A DNA stretch of 6,278 bases from Betaproteobacteria bacterium RIFCSPLOWO2_02_FULL_68_150. Its GTDB lineage: Bacteria; Pseudomonadota; Gammaproteobacteria; Burkholderiales; SG8-39. The translations under genes and the position numbers were made by a program. This document shows, in pieces, positions 1 through 6,081 of the stretch. Numbering within the stretch: the stretch's first letter is position 1; each line of letters opens with the position of its first letter. The notes below the pieces were generated by a model. It saw only the letters and a list, made by a program, of their open reading frames with translations, was not told the origin of the DNA and made no database searches. The stretch is taken from the NCBI GenBank assembly GCA_001771975.1, contig MERE01000146.1:1-6278 (forward strand), read 5' to 3'.

Positions 1-480
1 CAGTTCCGCCGGGTCGAAAGCGAAGTCGCGCGCCTCGTGCAGGTGGATCGGCACCGGCTGCGCGCCGCAGGCGACGATCTGCGACTCGTAGATCGGAAAA
101 CCGGGATTCGGGTAGATCACCTCGTCGCCCGCGCCATGATCGGTGCACGAGAGGATCGCGTAGGCGATGAACGGCTTCGCCCCGGCGCCGACCACCACGT
201 CCTGCGGCCGGATCGGCAGGCCGCCGCGCATCGCGGCCAGATACCTCGCCGCTGCCTCGCGCAGCGGATCGATGCCGGCCGACGGCGTATAGCCGTGCTT
301 GCCCTCGCGCACGGCGCGGATCGCGGCCTCCTGCACGTTGCGGGGCGCCGGAAAATCCGGCTGGCCGATGCAGAAGCTGATGATGTCGCGGCCCTGCCGC
401 GCGAGCGCGTTCACTTCGGCGAGGACGACGAACGCATTCTCGGTGCCGAGGGACGCGGCGCGGCGGCTGATTTCTGGCAT
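1..480 (-). CDS. Class I/II PLP-dependent aminotransferase, N-terminal part (runs off the left edge)
   Basis: Reading the minus strand from the ATG at 480 gives 160 uninterrupted residues to the window edge, starting MPEISRRAASLGTENAF. The family is fold-type I aminotransferases, which transfer an amino group between an amino acid and a 2-oxo acid using pyridoxal phosphate in the cytoplasm. Visible family landmarks are ISFCIGQPDFPAP (residues 34-46, substrate-side glycine loop), GYTPSAGIDPLREA (63-76), GAGAKPFIAYAILS (98-111, cofactor phosphate-side loop) and PNPGFPIYES (124-133). Family members are usually about 390-400 residues, so roughly 40% is present; the catalytic lysine lies outside the window. 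It resembles proteins annotated as aspartate-type aminotransferases, but the substrate cannot be fixed from this part, so no symbol is given. The start is supported by the typical N-terminus. No Shine-Dalgarno sequence is visible, and a hairpin element begins 7 nt upstream. Confidence 0.9.
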   Translation of the reverse strand, partial: MPEISRRAASLGTENAFVVLAEVNALARQGRDIISFCIGQPDFPAPRNVQEAAIRAVREGKHGYTPSAGIDPLREAAARYLAAMRGGLPIRPQDVVVGAGAKPFIAYAILSCTDHGAGDEVIYPNPGFPIYESQIVACGAQPVPIHLHEARDFAFDPAEL

Positions 481-487
481 GGGAAAC

Positions 488-567
488 CCGGGGTCAGAGT
501 AACTTTTTCAGCTCCCCCGATTGTATCGAGAGTAACATCGCGCGCTGAAAAGTTACTCTGACCCCGG
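488..567. repeat. 80-bp imperfect hairpin / REP- or MITE-like element in a divergent intergenic gap
   Basis: The left arm (488-512) and right arm (544-567) are reverse complements over 24 bp, differing only by one extra T in the left arm (five Ts against four As). The core is ggggtcagagtaactttt, and a 31-nt loop (513-543) separates the arms. The loop holds a further partial copy of the core, agagtaac at 529-536, in the left-arm orientation. The element fills the gap between the divergent aminotransferase and corA genes, stopping 7 nt and 6 nt from their start codons. Arms ending in a TCTGACCCC-type motif recall dispersed repeats of environmental proteobacteria, some linked to REP-associated (Y1) transposases; that link is from memory. 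No transposase is present, so it would be non-autonomous. It could also act as a cruciform, a transcript hairpin or a regulator site. Confidence 0.8.
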
Positions 568-573
568 TTCCGC

Positions 574-1542
574 ATGCTCATCAACTGCGTCGCCTACCAG
601 GAAGGCCGGAAGGTGGCGGACATCGCGCGGCACGACATCCGGAGCTACCTCGGCCGCCCCGGCGGCTTCGTCTGGGTCGCGCTCAGCGACCCGAGCGATG
701 ACGAGCTGATCGAGATGCAGGAAGAGTTCGACCTGCATCCGCTGGCGGTCGAGGACGCGCGCCACGGCCACCAGCGCCCCAAGCTCGAGGAGTACGGCGA
801 CGAGCTGTTCATGGTGCTGCACATGATCGAGTCCACGGGCGACGAGCTGCACGTCGGCGAAGTCTCGATCTTCGTCGGACCGAACTTCGTGCTCTCGGTG
901 CGCAGCCGTGCCGAGCGCGGCTTCCACGACGTGCGCGCGCGCTGCGAGCGCGAGCCGGAGCTGTTGCGGCACGGCTCGGGCTACGTGCTCTACGCCCTGA
1001 TGGATGCCGTGGTGGACCGCTATTTCCCGCTCATCGACGCGCTCGAAACCGAGCTCGAGCAGATCGAGGGGCGCATCTTCTCGCCCAAGGCCTCGGCGCG
1101 CGCCAACATCGAGGCGCTCTACTGGGTGAAGCAGAAGCTGATGACGCTCAAGCACGCCGCCGGCCCGCTGCTGGAGGCGACCGGCAAGCTCTACGGCGGG
1201 CGCGTGCCGCAGGCCTGCACCGGCCTGGGCGAATACTACCGCGACATCTACGACCACCTGATCCGCGCCAACCAGTCGATCGACAGCCTGCGCGACATGG
1301 TGCTCACCGCGATCCAGGTGAGCCTCGCGACCATCACGATCGGCGAAAGCGAGGTCACCAAGCGCCTCGCGGCGTACGCCGCGCTGGTGGCGGTGCCGAC
1401 CCTGATCGCCGGGGTCTACGGCATGAACTTCGAGCACATGCCGGAGCTCAGATGGGAGTTCGGCTACCCGTTTTCGATCTGGCTGATGGTGATCCTGGAC
1501 TCGATCCTGTTCTGGCGCTTCCGCAGGGCGGGATGGCTGTGA
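574..1542 (+). CDS. corA: Magnesium/cobalt transport protein CorA
   Basis: This encodes a 322-residue inner-membrane divalent-cation channel of the CorA (2-TM-GxN) family, which takes up Mg2+ and can pass Co2+ or Ni2+ as a homopentamer. The large N-terminal cytoplasmic domain (about 1-260) includes a long helical region (about 150-260) that would form the stalk. Two C-terminal membrane segments follow at about 266-282 and 299-315, with the signature YGMN at 282-285 and the following periplasmic loop FEHMPEL at 286-292. Length and C-terminus (ending FRRAGWL) are typical, so the gene looks intact. The ATG at 574 is chosen because MLINCVAYQEGRKVADI is a familiar N-terminus for betaproteobacterial CorA. 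No Shine-Dalgarno is visible, since a hairpin arm ends 6 nt upstream. The stop overlaps the start of the methyltransferase gene, suggesting coupled translation. Confidence 0.95.
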   Translation: MLINCVAYQEGRKVADIARHDIRSYLGRPGGFVWVALSDPSDDELIEMQEEFDLHPLAVEDARHGHQRPKLEEYGDELFMVLHMIESTGDELHVGEVSIFVGPNFVLSVRSRAERGFHDVRARCEREPELLRHGSGYVLYALMDAVVDRYFPLIDALETELEQIEGRIFSPKASARANIEALYWVKQKLMTLKHAAGPLLEATGKLYGGRVPQACTGLGEYYRDIYDHLIRANQSIDSLRDMVLTAIQVSLATITIGESEVTKRLAAYAALVAVPTLIAGVYGMNFEHMPELRWEFGYPFSIWLMVILDSILFWRFRRAGWL

Positions 1543-2186
1543 TCCGAATCCTGCTCCTGGCGCTGGGGCTGCTGCTGGCGCCGGCGCTGCCCGCGCAGCA
1601 TGCCGAGCAGCCCATGCACCGCGGTTTCGGCGGCGCCGAGCGATGGTCGAAGATTTTCGACGATCCGGCGCGCGATGCCTGGCAGAAACCCGAAGACGTG
1701 GTGCGCGCGCTCGCCCTGGCGCCGGATGCGTCGGTCGCCGACATCGGCGCGGGCACCGGCTACTTCGCGGTGCGCCTGGCGCGCGCCCTGCCGCGCGGCC
1801 GCGTGTACGGGGCCGACATCGAGCCCGACATGGTGCGCTTTCTCGGCGAGCGCGCGGCGCGCGAAGGCCTCGCCAACCTCTACGCGGTGCAAGCCTCGCA
1901 GCGCGCACCCAACCTGCCCGCGCCGGTCGACCTCGCGCTGCTCGTAGACACCTATCATCACGTCGGCCAGCGGGTGCAGTATTTCACCGACCTGAAGCAG
2001 CGGCTCGCCCCGGGAGGGCGCGTAGCGATCATCGACTTCCGGCCCGACGCTGCGGCGGGGCCGCCCATACAGCACCGCATCGCGCCGAAGACCGTCGCCG
2101 ACGAAATGGCGCGCGCCGGCTACCGGCTCGCCGGCGAGCACGCCTTCCTGCCGAACCAGTACTTCCTCGTCTTCGCCCCGATCTAG
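1533..2186 (+). CDS. Class I SAM-dependent methyltransferase with predicted signal peptide
   Basis: The product is 217 residues. Residues 1-22 form a hydrophobic leader with an Ala-rich end (LLLAPALPAQ), a plausible Sec signal with cleavage near ALPA/Q. A Rossmann-type methyltransferase domain follows: motif I VADIGAGTGYF (68-78, SAM glycine loop), acidic D95 in YGADIEPDM (ribose contact), motif III-like VDLALLVDTYHH (132-143) and LAPGGRVAIIDF (158-169). The stretch AERWSKIFDDPARDAWQKPEDVV (35-57) is typical of a subgroup annotated only as methyltransferase-domain proteins, some of which carry signal or lipoprotein leaders. The substrate is unknown. The ATG at 1533 is preferred because it sits within the corA stop region (10-nt overlap); the frame opens earlier at 1452, inside corA, which is implausible. 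Alternatives are GTG 1539 and ATG 1614, the latter giving a cytoplasmic form lacking the leader. Confidence 0.85.
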   Translation: MAVIRILLLALGLLLAPALPAQHAEQPMHRGFGGAERWSKIFDDPARDAWQKPEDVVRALALAPDASVADIGAGTGYFAVRLARALPRGRVYGADIEPDMVRFLGERAAREGLANLYAVQASQRAPNLPAPVDLALLVDTYHHVGQRVQYFTDLKQRLAPGGRVAIIDFRPDAAAGPPIQHRIAPKTVADEMARAGYRLAGEHAFLPNQYFLVFAPI

Positions 2187-2196
2187 GCCGCCGTTC

Positions 2197-5100
2197 ATGA
2201 AGTGCGCGGATTGCGCTTACGACAACGCGGAGGGTGCACGCTTTTGCGCGCACTGCGGCGCGAGGCTCTTCCTCGCCTGCGCGGCCTGCGGCGCGGCCGT
2301 CGTCGCCGGCCAGAAGTTCTGCTCCGCATGCGGCCAGCCGCTCGCTGCGGGCGAAGCCGTGGCGCCGCAGCCGGCGGTCGACGCGGGCGAACGACGTTAC
2401 GCGACGGTCGCGTTCTCCGACCTGAGCGGCTATACCGCGCTCAACGAGCGGCTCGACTCCGAGGAGGTCGAGGAAATCATGTCCCGCATCAAGCAGGCCG
2501 CCACCTCGATCATCGAGCGCCACGGCGGCACGGTGAACCAGTTCGTGGGTGACGAGGTGTACGCGCTGTTCGGCATACCGCACGCCCGCCGCGACGACCC
2601 GCAACGCGCGGTGCGCGCCGCCCTGGAGCTGCATCGCACAGTCGGCGAGATCGGCACGCAGGTCGAACCGAGGATCGGCCAGCAACTCTCGATGCACAGC
2701 GGCATCAATTCCGGTCCGGTCCTCGTGCGCCGCAGCGACTCGCACGCCGGCCGCTACGTGCTCACCGGCGACACCGTCAATACCGCTGCCCGGCTGCTCA
2801 AGCTGGCGGCACCCGGCGAGATCGTGGTCAGTCACGCGACCTGGCGCCAGATCGCCGACGCGTTCGAGGCACGGGCGGGCGACGCGGTCGAAGTGAAGGG
2901 CAAGGAGCAGCCGCTGGTGCCGTACCGCATCTGCGGCGAGCGCGCTGCCAGCGAGTCGAGCGCACGGCCGCTGGTCGGCCGCGCCGAGGAGGTACGCCAG
3001 TTCGCCTCGCTCGCGCAGTCCTGCATCGAGCATCGCCGTGGCCGCGTCATCGTTCTGCGCGGCGACCCCGGCATCGGCAAGACCCGGCTCGCAGCGGAGT
3101 TCCTCGCGGTCGCACGCAACCTGCGCTTTTCCTGTCACCGGGCGCTGGTGCTCGATTTCGGGGCGCAGACCGGGCGCGACGCGGTGCGCAGCCTGGTCCA
3201 GAGCCTGCTCGCGGTGGGTCCCGATGCGGACGAGGCCGCGCGCCGGAACGCGGTGGCGCGGGCGAGCGCCCAAGGGCTGGTCGGCGCCGAGCGCGAGATT
3301 TTTCTCTACGACCTGGCCGATGTCGCGCCGCCGGCCGAGCAGCGTGCGATTCATGCCGCCATCAGCGTCGCGGCGCGCCAGCGCGGCACGCTCGAGGCGC
3401 TCGCCGAGCTGGTTCGCAACAGCAGCCGCGCCAGGCCCCTGCTGCTGCTCGTAGAGGACATCCACTGGGCGGACGCTGCGACCCTCGAGCGCCTTGCGAC
3501 GCTCGCTGCGATCGCCACGGCCAACTCGTTGCTGTTCGCCATGACCACGCGCTTCGACGGCGATCCGATGGTCGGCCCCTGGCGCGGCGCGCTGCGCGGC
3601 GTGCCGACGACCGCCATCGACCTCGGTCCGCTCGCGGCGGCAGACGCCGCCGTGCTCGCCGCCGGAATGAGCGAGATGCCCGAGGCGGTGGTACGCAACT
3701 GCGTCGAGCGCGCGGAGGGAAATCCGCTGTTCCTGGAACAGCTACTGCTGAACGTCGAAGGAGCGGCGCTCGAGAACCTGCCCGGCACGATCCAGGCGCT
3801 GGTGCTCGCGCGCATGGACCGCCTGCAACCGTCTGAGCGCAGCGCGCTGCAGGCCGCCGCCATTCTCGGGCAGCGCTTTTCGCTCGAAGCGCTGCGCCAT
3901 CTGGTCGAGGATCCCGCTTACGACTGCGCGGGGCTCGCCGAGCATTTCCTGGTGCGGCCCGAGGGCGCGGACTATCTTTTCTGTCACGCGCTGATCCGTG
4001 ACGGGGCGCGCGAATCGCTGCTCAAGTCGCGCCGCAAGCAGCTGCACGCGCGGGCGGCGCAGTGGTTCGAGGGACGCGACCCCGTGCTGGCCGCCGAGCA
4101 TTTCGACCGCGCCGACAGCCCCCGGGCCGCCGCCGCCTACGTCGCCGCGAGCGACGCCGAGGCCGCGCAATTCCGCTACGACGCAGCGCTCGCGCTCGCC
4201 GAGCGCGGGTTGAGCGTGGCGATCGAGCGTGCCGACCGCTTCGCCCTGCTGGTGGCGCGTGCCAAGCTCCTGCTCGAGATGGGACGCGCCGGCGAGTCGA
4301 TCGAGGCTGGCGGCGCCGCGCTCGAGGCCGCCGAAGGCGCGGCCGAGCGCGCCCGGGCGCTCATCGGCATGGCGGCCGGAATGCGCATCAACGACCGCTA
4401 CGACGACGGGCTGGCCGCGCTCGAGCAGGCGCAGCCGCTCGCCGAGCAGGCCGGCGTGCCGGTCGTGCAATCGCATCTGCACCACCTGCGCGGCAACCTC
4501 TACTTTCCCCTCGGCCGCATCGAGGAGTGCCTGCGCGAGCACCAGCTCGCGCTGCAGCACGCGCGGCAGGCGGCCTCGCTCGAAGCCGAGGCCACCGCGC
4601 TCGGCGGGCTGGGGGATGCGCACTACCTGGGCGGGCGCATGCGGTCCTCGCACGACCAGTTCGGCAAGTGCGTCGCGCTTTGCCGCCAGCACGGCTTCGG
4701 CCGGCTCGAGGTCACGATCCTGCACATGGTCGGCTGGACCGCGGCCTATCTCAACGAAATGCACGCTGCGGTCGAATCCGGCGCGCAGGCCGCGGCGCTC
4801 TCAGCGAAGGTTTCGCACCGGCGCTCCGAGGTGCTGGCGCGCATGCTGGTCGGCTACGTCGACGGCTGCATCCGCGGCAACGTCGAGCCGGCACGGCGCC
4901 AGCTCGATCTGGCGTTCGTCCTGGCGCAGGCGCTCGGCGCCAAGCGCTTCGAGGCGCAGATCCAGCAGTTCCGCGCCGTGCTCGCGTCCCGCAATGGCGA
5001 GCGCGAGGCGGCGCTCGCGTTCGCGGACGACAGCCTGCGCATCTGCCGCGAGCACGGCATGGGCTTCACCGGGGCCTGGCTGTACGGCGTCATTGCGGGG

Positions 5101-5463
5101 CTCGCGCCGGATCCGGCCGCGCGCGAGCGCGCGCTGGCGCACGGCGAGAAGCTGCTCGCCGGCGGCTGCGTCAGCCACAACCATTTCCACTTCTACGACA
5201 ACGCCATCGACGTGTCCCTCGCCGCGGGCGATTGGCACGCCGCCGAGCGCTACTGCGCCAAGCTCGAGGCCTACGCGTCGCCGGAGCCGCTGCCCTGGAC
5301 CGATTTCGTCGTCGCCCGCGCGCGCGCGCTGGCGCGCTTCGGGCGGGGAGAGCGCGGCGCCGAGGTCGCGGCCACGCTCGCGCGCCTGCGCGCCGAGGCC
5401 GCGGCGGCGGAGATCAACTGCGCGCTCCCCGCGCTCGAATCCGCCCTCGCGGCGCTTGCCTGA
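2197..5463 (+). CDS. Zinc-ribbon / class III nucleotide cyclase / STAND-AAA ATPase / TPR signalling protein
   Basis: This is a 1088-residue multidomain protein, apparently cytoplasmic (no signal peptide or membrane segments). Residues 1-48 hold two zinc ribbons (C3-C6/C17-C20 and C28-C31/C42-C45). About 66-248 is a class III adenylate/guanylate cyclase domain with metal aspartates D75 (FSDLSGYT) and D119 (QFVGDE) and transition-state N195 and R199 (VNTAAR). About 257-540 is an AAA_16/STAND-like ATPase with Walker A GDPGIGKT (289-296) and Walker B LLLLVEDIHWAD (415-426). About 620-1085 is helical and TPR-like (for example LHHLRGNLYFPLGRIEECL, ALGGLGDAHYLGGRMRSS). Such proteins are found in many proteobacteria but are largely uncharacterised. 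The likely role is ligand or protein sensing by TPR/ATPase controlling cyclic-nucleotide synthesis. It starts 10 nt after the methyltransferase stop, with no clear Shine-Dalgarno. The usual purine-selecting Lys and Asp/Thr are Q115 and V188, so ATP or GTP preference is unclear. Its last 193 nt overlap the antitoxin frame on the other strand. Confidence 0.9.
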   Translation: MKCADCAYDNAEGARFCAHCGARLFLACAACGAAVVAGQKFCSACGQPLAAGEAVAPQPAVDAGERRYATVAFSDLSGYTALNERLDSEEVEEIMSRIKQAATSIIERHGGTVNQFVGDEVYALFGIPHARRDDPQRAVRAALELHRTVGEIGTQVEPRIGQQLSMHSGINSGPVLVRRSDSHAGRYVLTGDTVNTAARLLKLAAPGEIVVSHATWRQIADAFEARAGDAVEVKGKEQPLVPYRICGERAASESSARPLVGRAEEVRQFASLAQSCIEHRRGRVIVLRGDPGIGKTRLAAEFLAVARNLRFSCHRALVLDFGAQTGRDAVRSLVQSLLAVGPDADEAARRNAVARASAQGLVGAEREIFLYDLADVAPPAEQRAIHAAISVAARQRGTLEALAELVRNSSRARPLLLLVEDIHWADAATLERLATLAAIATANSLLFAMTTRFDGDPMVGPWRGALRGVPTTAIDLGPLAAADAAVLAAGMSEMPEAVVRNCVERAEGNPLFLEQLLLNVEGAALENLPGTIQALVLARMDRLQPSERSALQAAAILGQRFSLEALRHLVEDPAYDCAGLAEHFLVRPEGADYLFCHALIRDGARESLLKSRRKQLHARAAQWFEGRDPVLAAEHFDRADSPRAAAAYVAASDAEAAQFRYDAALALAERGLSVAIERADRFALLVARAKLLLEMGRAGESIEAGGAALEAAEGAAERARALIGMAAGMRINDRYDDGLAALEQAQPLAEQAGVPVVQSHLHHLRGNLYFPLGRIEECLREHQLALQHARQAASLEAEATALGGLGDAHYLGGRMRSSHDQFGKCVALCRQHGFGRLEVTILHMVGWTAAYLNEMHAAVESGAQAAALSAKVSHRRSEVLARMLVGYVDGCIRGNVEPARRQLDLAFVLAQALGAKRFEAQIQQFRAVLASRNGEREAALAFADDSLRICREHGMGFTGAWLYGVIAGLAPDPAARERALAHGEKLLAGGCVSHNHFHFYDNAIDVSLAAGDWHAAERYCAKLEAYASPEPLPWTDFVVARARALARFGRGERGAEVAATLARLRAEAAAAEINCALPALESALAALA

Positions 5464-5825
5464 GCGCCCTGCCCGAGGCGCAGCTCGGCGCGCACGGCGT
5501 CCCAGGCGACGCGCACCTGGGCGCCTGCCGTCTTTTCGATCAGGCCCAGCTCGACCAGGCGCGCGACGTCCGTGTGCACGTTCTTGTAGTCGCGGCCGAG
5601 CCGTTTCGCCAGCTGGTATACCGGCACCGTGCCCGCCCGCCGCAGCCGGCCGAGCAACGCCCAGCGCGCCGGCGTCAGCGTCTTCAGAAGCAGCGGCAGG
5701 CTCGCGAACGACAGGATCGCGAGCGGCGCCGGCGGCGTGCGCCCGCTCGCCAGGTGCCACGCCGCCTCGAAACGGTCGAGCGCGTCGGGCAGCGGATCAA
5801 GCCGCAGCTTGAGCGTCCGCGACAT
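5271..5825 (-). CDS. TumA/HVO_A0114-type HTH protein, putative antitoxin, with an anomalous C-terminal tail
   Basis: From the ATG at 5825 the frame encodes 184 residues. Residues 1-118 resemble the HVO_A0114-family putative DNA-binding proteins paired with TumE toxins: MSRTLKLRLD start, RFEAAWH (18-24), LLLKTLTPARWALLGRLRRAG (45-65), then a winged helix-turn-helix with QLAKRLGRDYKNVHTDVARLVELGLIEK (71-98) and the wing VRVAWDAVRAELRL (104-117). The family normally ends about here. Here the frame continues another 66 residues, rich in Ala, Ser and Arg, which are simply the antisense of the last 193 nt of the cyclase gene and look non-functional. The start overlaps the toxin 3' end by 29 nt, so translation is probably coupled; no Shine-Dalgarno is visible. 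Expected role: neutralise the toxin and repress the operon. Starting the frame further upstream at 5924 would put a basic, non-family stretch in front, so it is not used. Confidence 0.75.
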   Translation of the reverse strand: MSRTLKLRLDPLPDALDRFEAAWHLASGRTPPAPLAILSFASLPLLLKTLTPARWALLGRLRRAGTVPVYQLAKRLGRDYKNVHTDVARLVELGLIEKTAGAQVRVAWDAVRAELRLGQGAQASAARADSSAGSAQLISAAAASARRRASVAATSAPRSPRPKRASARARATTKSVQGSGSGDA

Positions 5826-6036
5826 CGCGTTCGAAGTCGTAGCGCAACTGCTCCACCGAGCGGAACTGGTACGCTTCCTCGCGGCCGCGCACGCGGCGGC
5901 GGTGGCGCGCACCCTCGCCCGCATAGCGCACCAGGACTTCGGCGCGCGCCAGGCACGCGAGGCAGTAGCGGCCGCGCGCCTCGAGCCGGATCTCGATCCG
6001 CAGACCGCCAGGCAGCAGCACGCACTCTCTTAGCAT
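5797..6036 (-). CDS. TumE-family (DUF6516-like) toxin, small form
   Basis: The product is 79 residues, read from ATG 6036 to the TGA at 5799-5797. It matches the remembered TumE/DUF6516 pattern: a short beta-rich start VLLPGGLRIEIRLEA (6-20), then VRYAGEGARHRRRVRGREEAYQF (36-58, matching the family's RYDNE..KGDH.H..GREEPYRF block) and a closing helix RSVEQLRYDFERDVADA (59-75). TumE proteins are small toxins encoded just upstream of HTH antitoxins; RNase-like activity has been proposed, but I cannot confirm it from sequence. This version is shorter than the roughly 90-120 residues I associate with the family, mainly at the N-terminus. The frame is open back to 6120, but that would extend antisense into nadE, so the first ATG of the homologous region is preferred. 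The gene is divergent from nadE and overlaps the antitoxin gene by 29 nt. Confidence 0.75.
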   Translation of the reverse strand: MLRECVLLPGGLRIEIRLEARGRYCLACLARAEVLVRYAGEGARHRRRVRGREEAYQFRSVEQLRYDFERDVADAQAAA

Positions 6037-6081
6037 ATGGCCCAGAATACCATAACCAGGGTGGAGTAAAATGCCGCGGTG
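6036..6081. promoter_or_regulatory. Short divergent intergenic region between toxin and nadE, with a small palindrome
   Basis: The gap between the two divergent starts is only about 45 bp and is visibly more AT-rich than its surroundings, so it should contain both promoters. A 5-bp inverted repeat, tatgg at 6036-6040 and ccata at 6050-6054 with a 9-bp spacer, could be an operator for the HTH antitoxin. Repeats this short arise easily by chance. No convincing -35/-10 pair was found in either direction. Confidence 0.3.
6063..6066 (+). promoter_or_regulatory. Shine-Dalgarno-like ggag upstream of nadE
   Basis: The sequence gtggagtaaaatg places ggag 4 nt before the ATG at 6071. That ATG opens only a three-codon frame (Met-Pro-Arg-stop), whose TGA (6080-6082) overlaps the nadE ATG (6082). 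The ggag lies 15 nt before the nadE ATG and 12 nt before an in-frame GTG at 6079, both farther than usual. It may serve nadE directly through GTG 6079, or act through the mini-ORF with re-initiation. Confidence 0.4.

Noticed and set aside
37..561. 174-codon plus-strand frame over the aminotransferase gene
   Set aside because: The opposite strand encodes a clear aminotransferase N-terminus; this frame reads as Arg/Ala/Asp-rich antisense.
488..567. Rho-independent terminator interpretation of the hairpin
   Set aside because: The two flanking genes diverge, so no upstream gene needs a terminator here. The stem is long with a 31-nt loop and lacks a U-tract directly after it.
553..1908. 451-codon open frame on the minus strand antisense to corA and the methyltransferase
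   Set aside because: It is Arg/Ala/Asp-rich with no recognisable domain and lies fully opposite two convincing genes. Long antisense frames are expected in GC-rich DNA.
1464..2198. 244-codon minus-strand frame covering the methyltransferase gene
   Set aside because: It mirrors the methyltransferase codon pattern and shows no family motifs.
2029..3465. 478-codon minus-strand frame opposite the cyclase N-terminal half
   Set aside because: It is compositionally an antisense shadow; the plus-strand frame has clear zinc-ribbon, cyclase and Walker motifs.
3742..4764. 340-codon minus-strand frame opposite the TPR region
   Set aside because: It has no domain motifs and is explained by GC-rich codon bias of the plus-strand gene.
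5316..5335. Runs of alternating CG near the cyclase 3' end
   Set aside because: They fit the normal codon bias of Ala/Arg-rich coding sequence and form no distinct repeat unit.
4229..5812. 527-codon plus-strand frame overlapping the cyclase 3' half
   Set aside because: It is Ser/Arg/Pro-rich frame-shifted sequence with low complexity that continues antisense through the antitoxin gene; no gene-like features.
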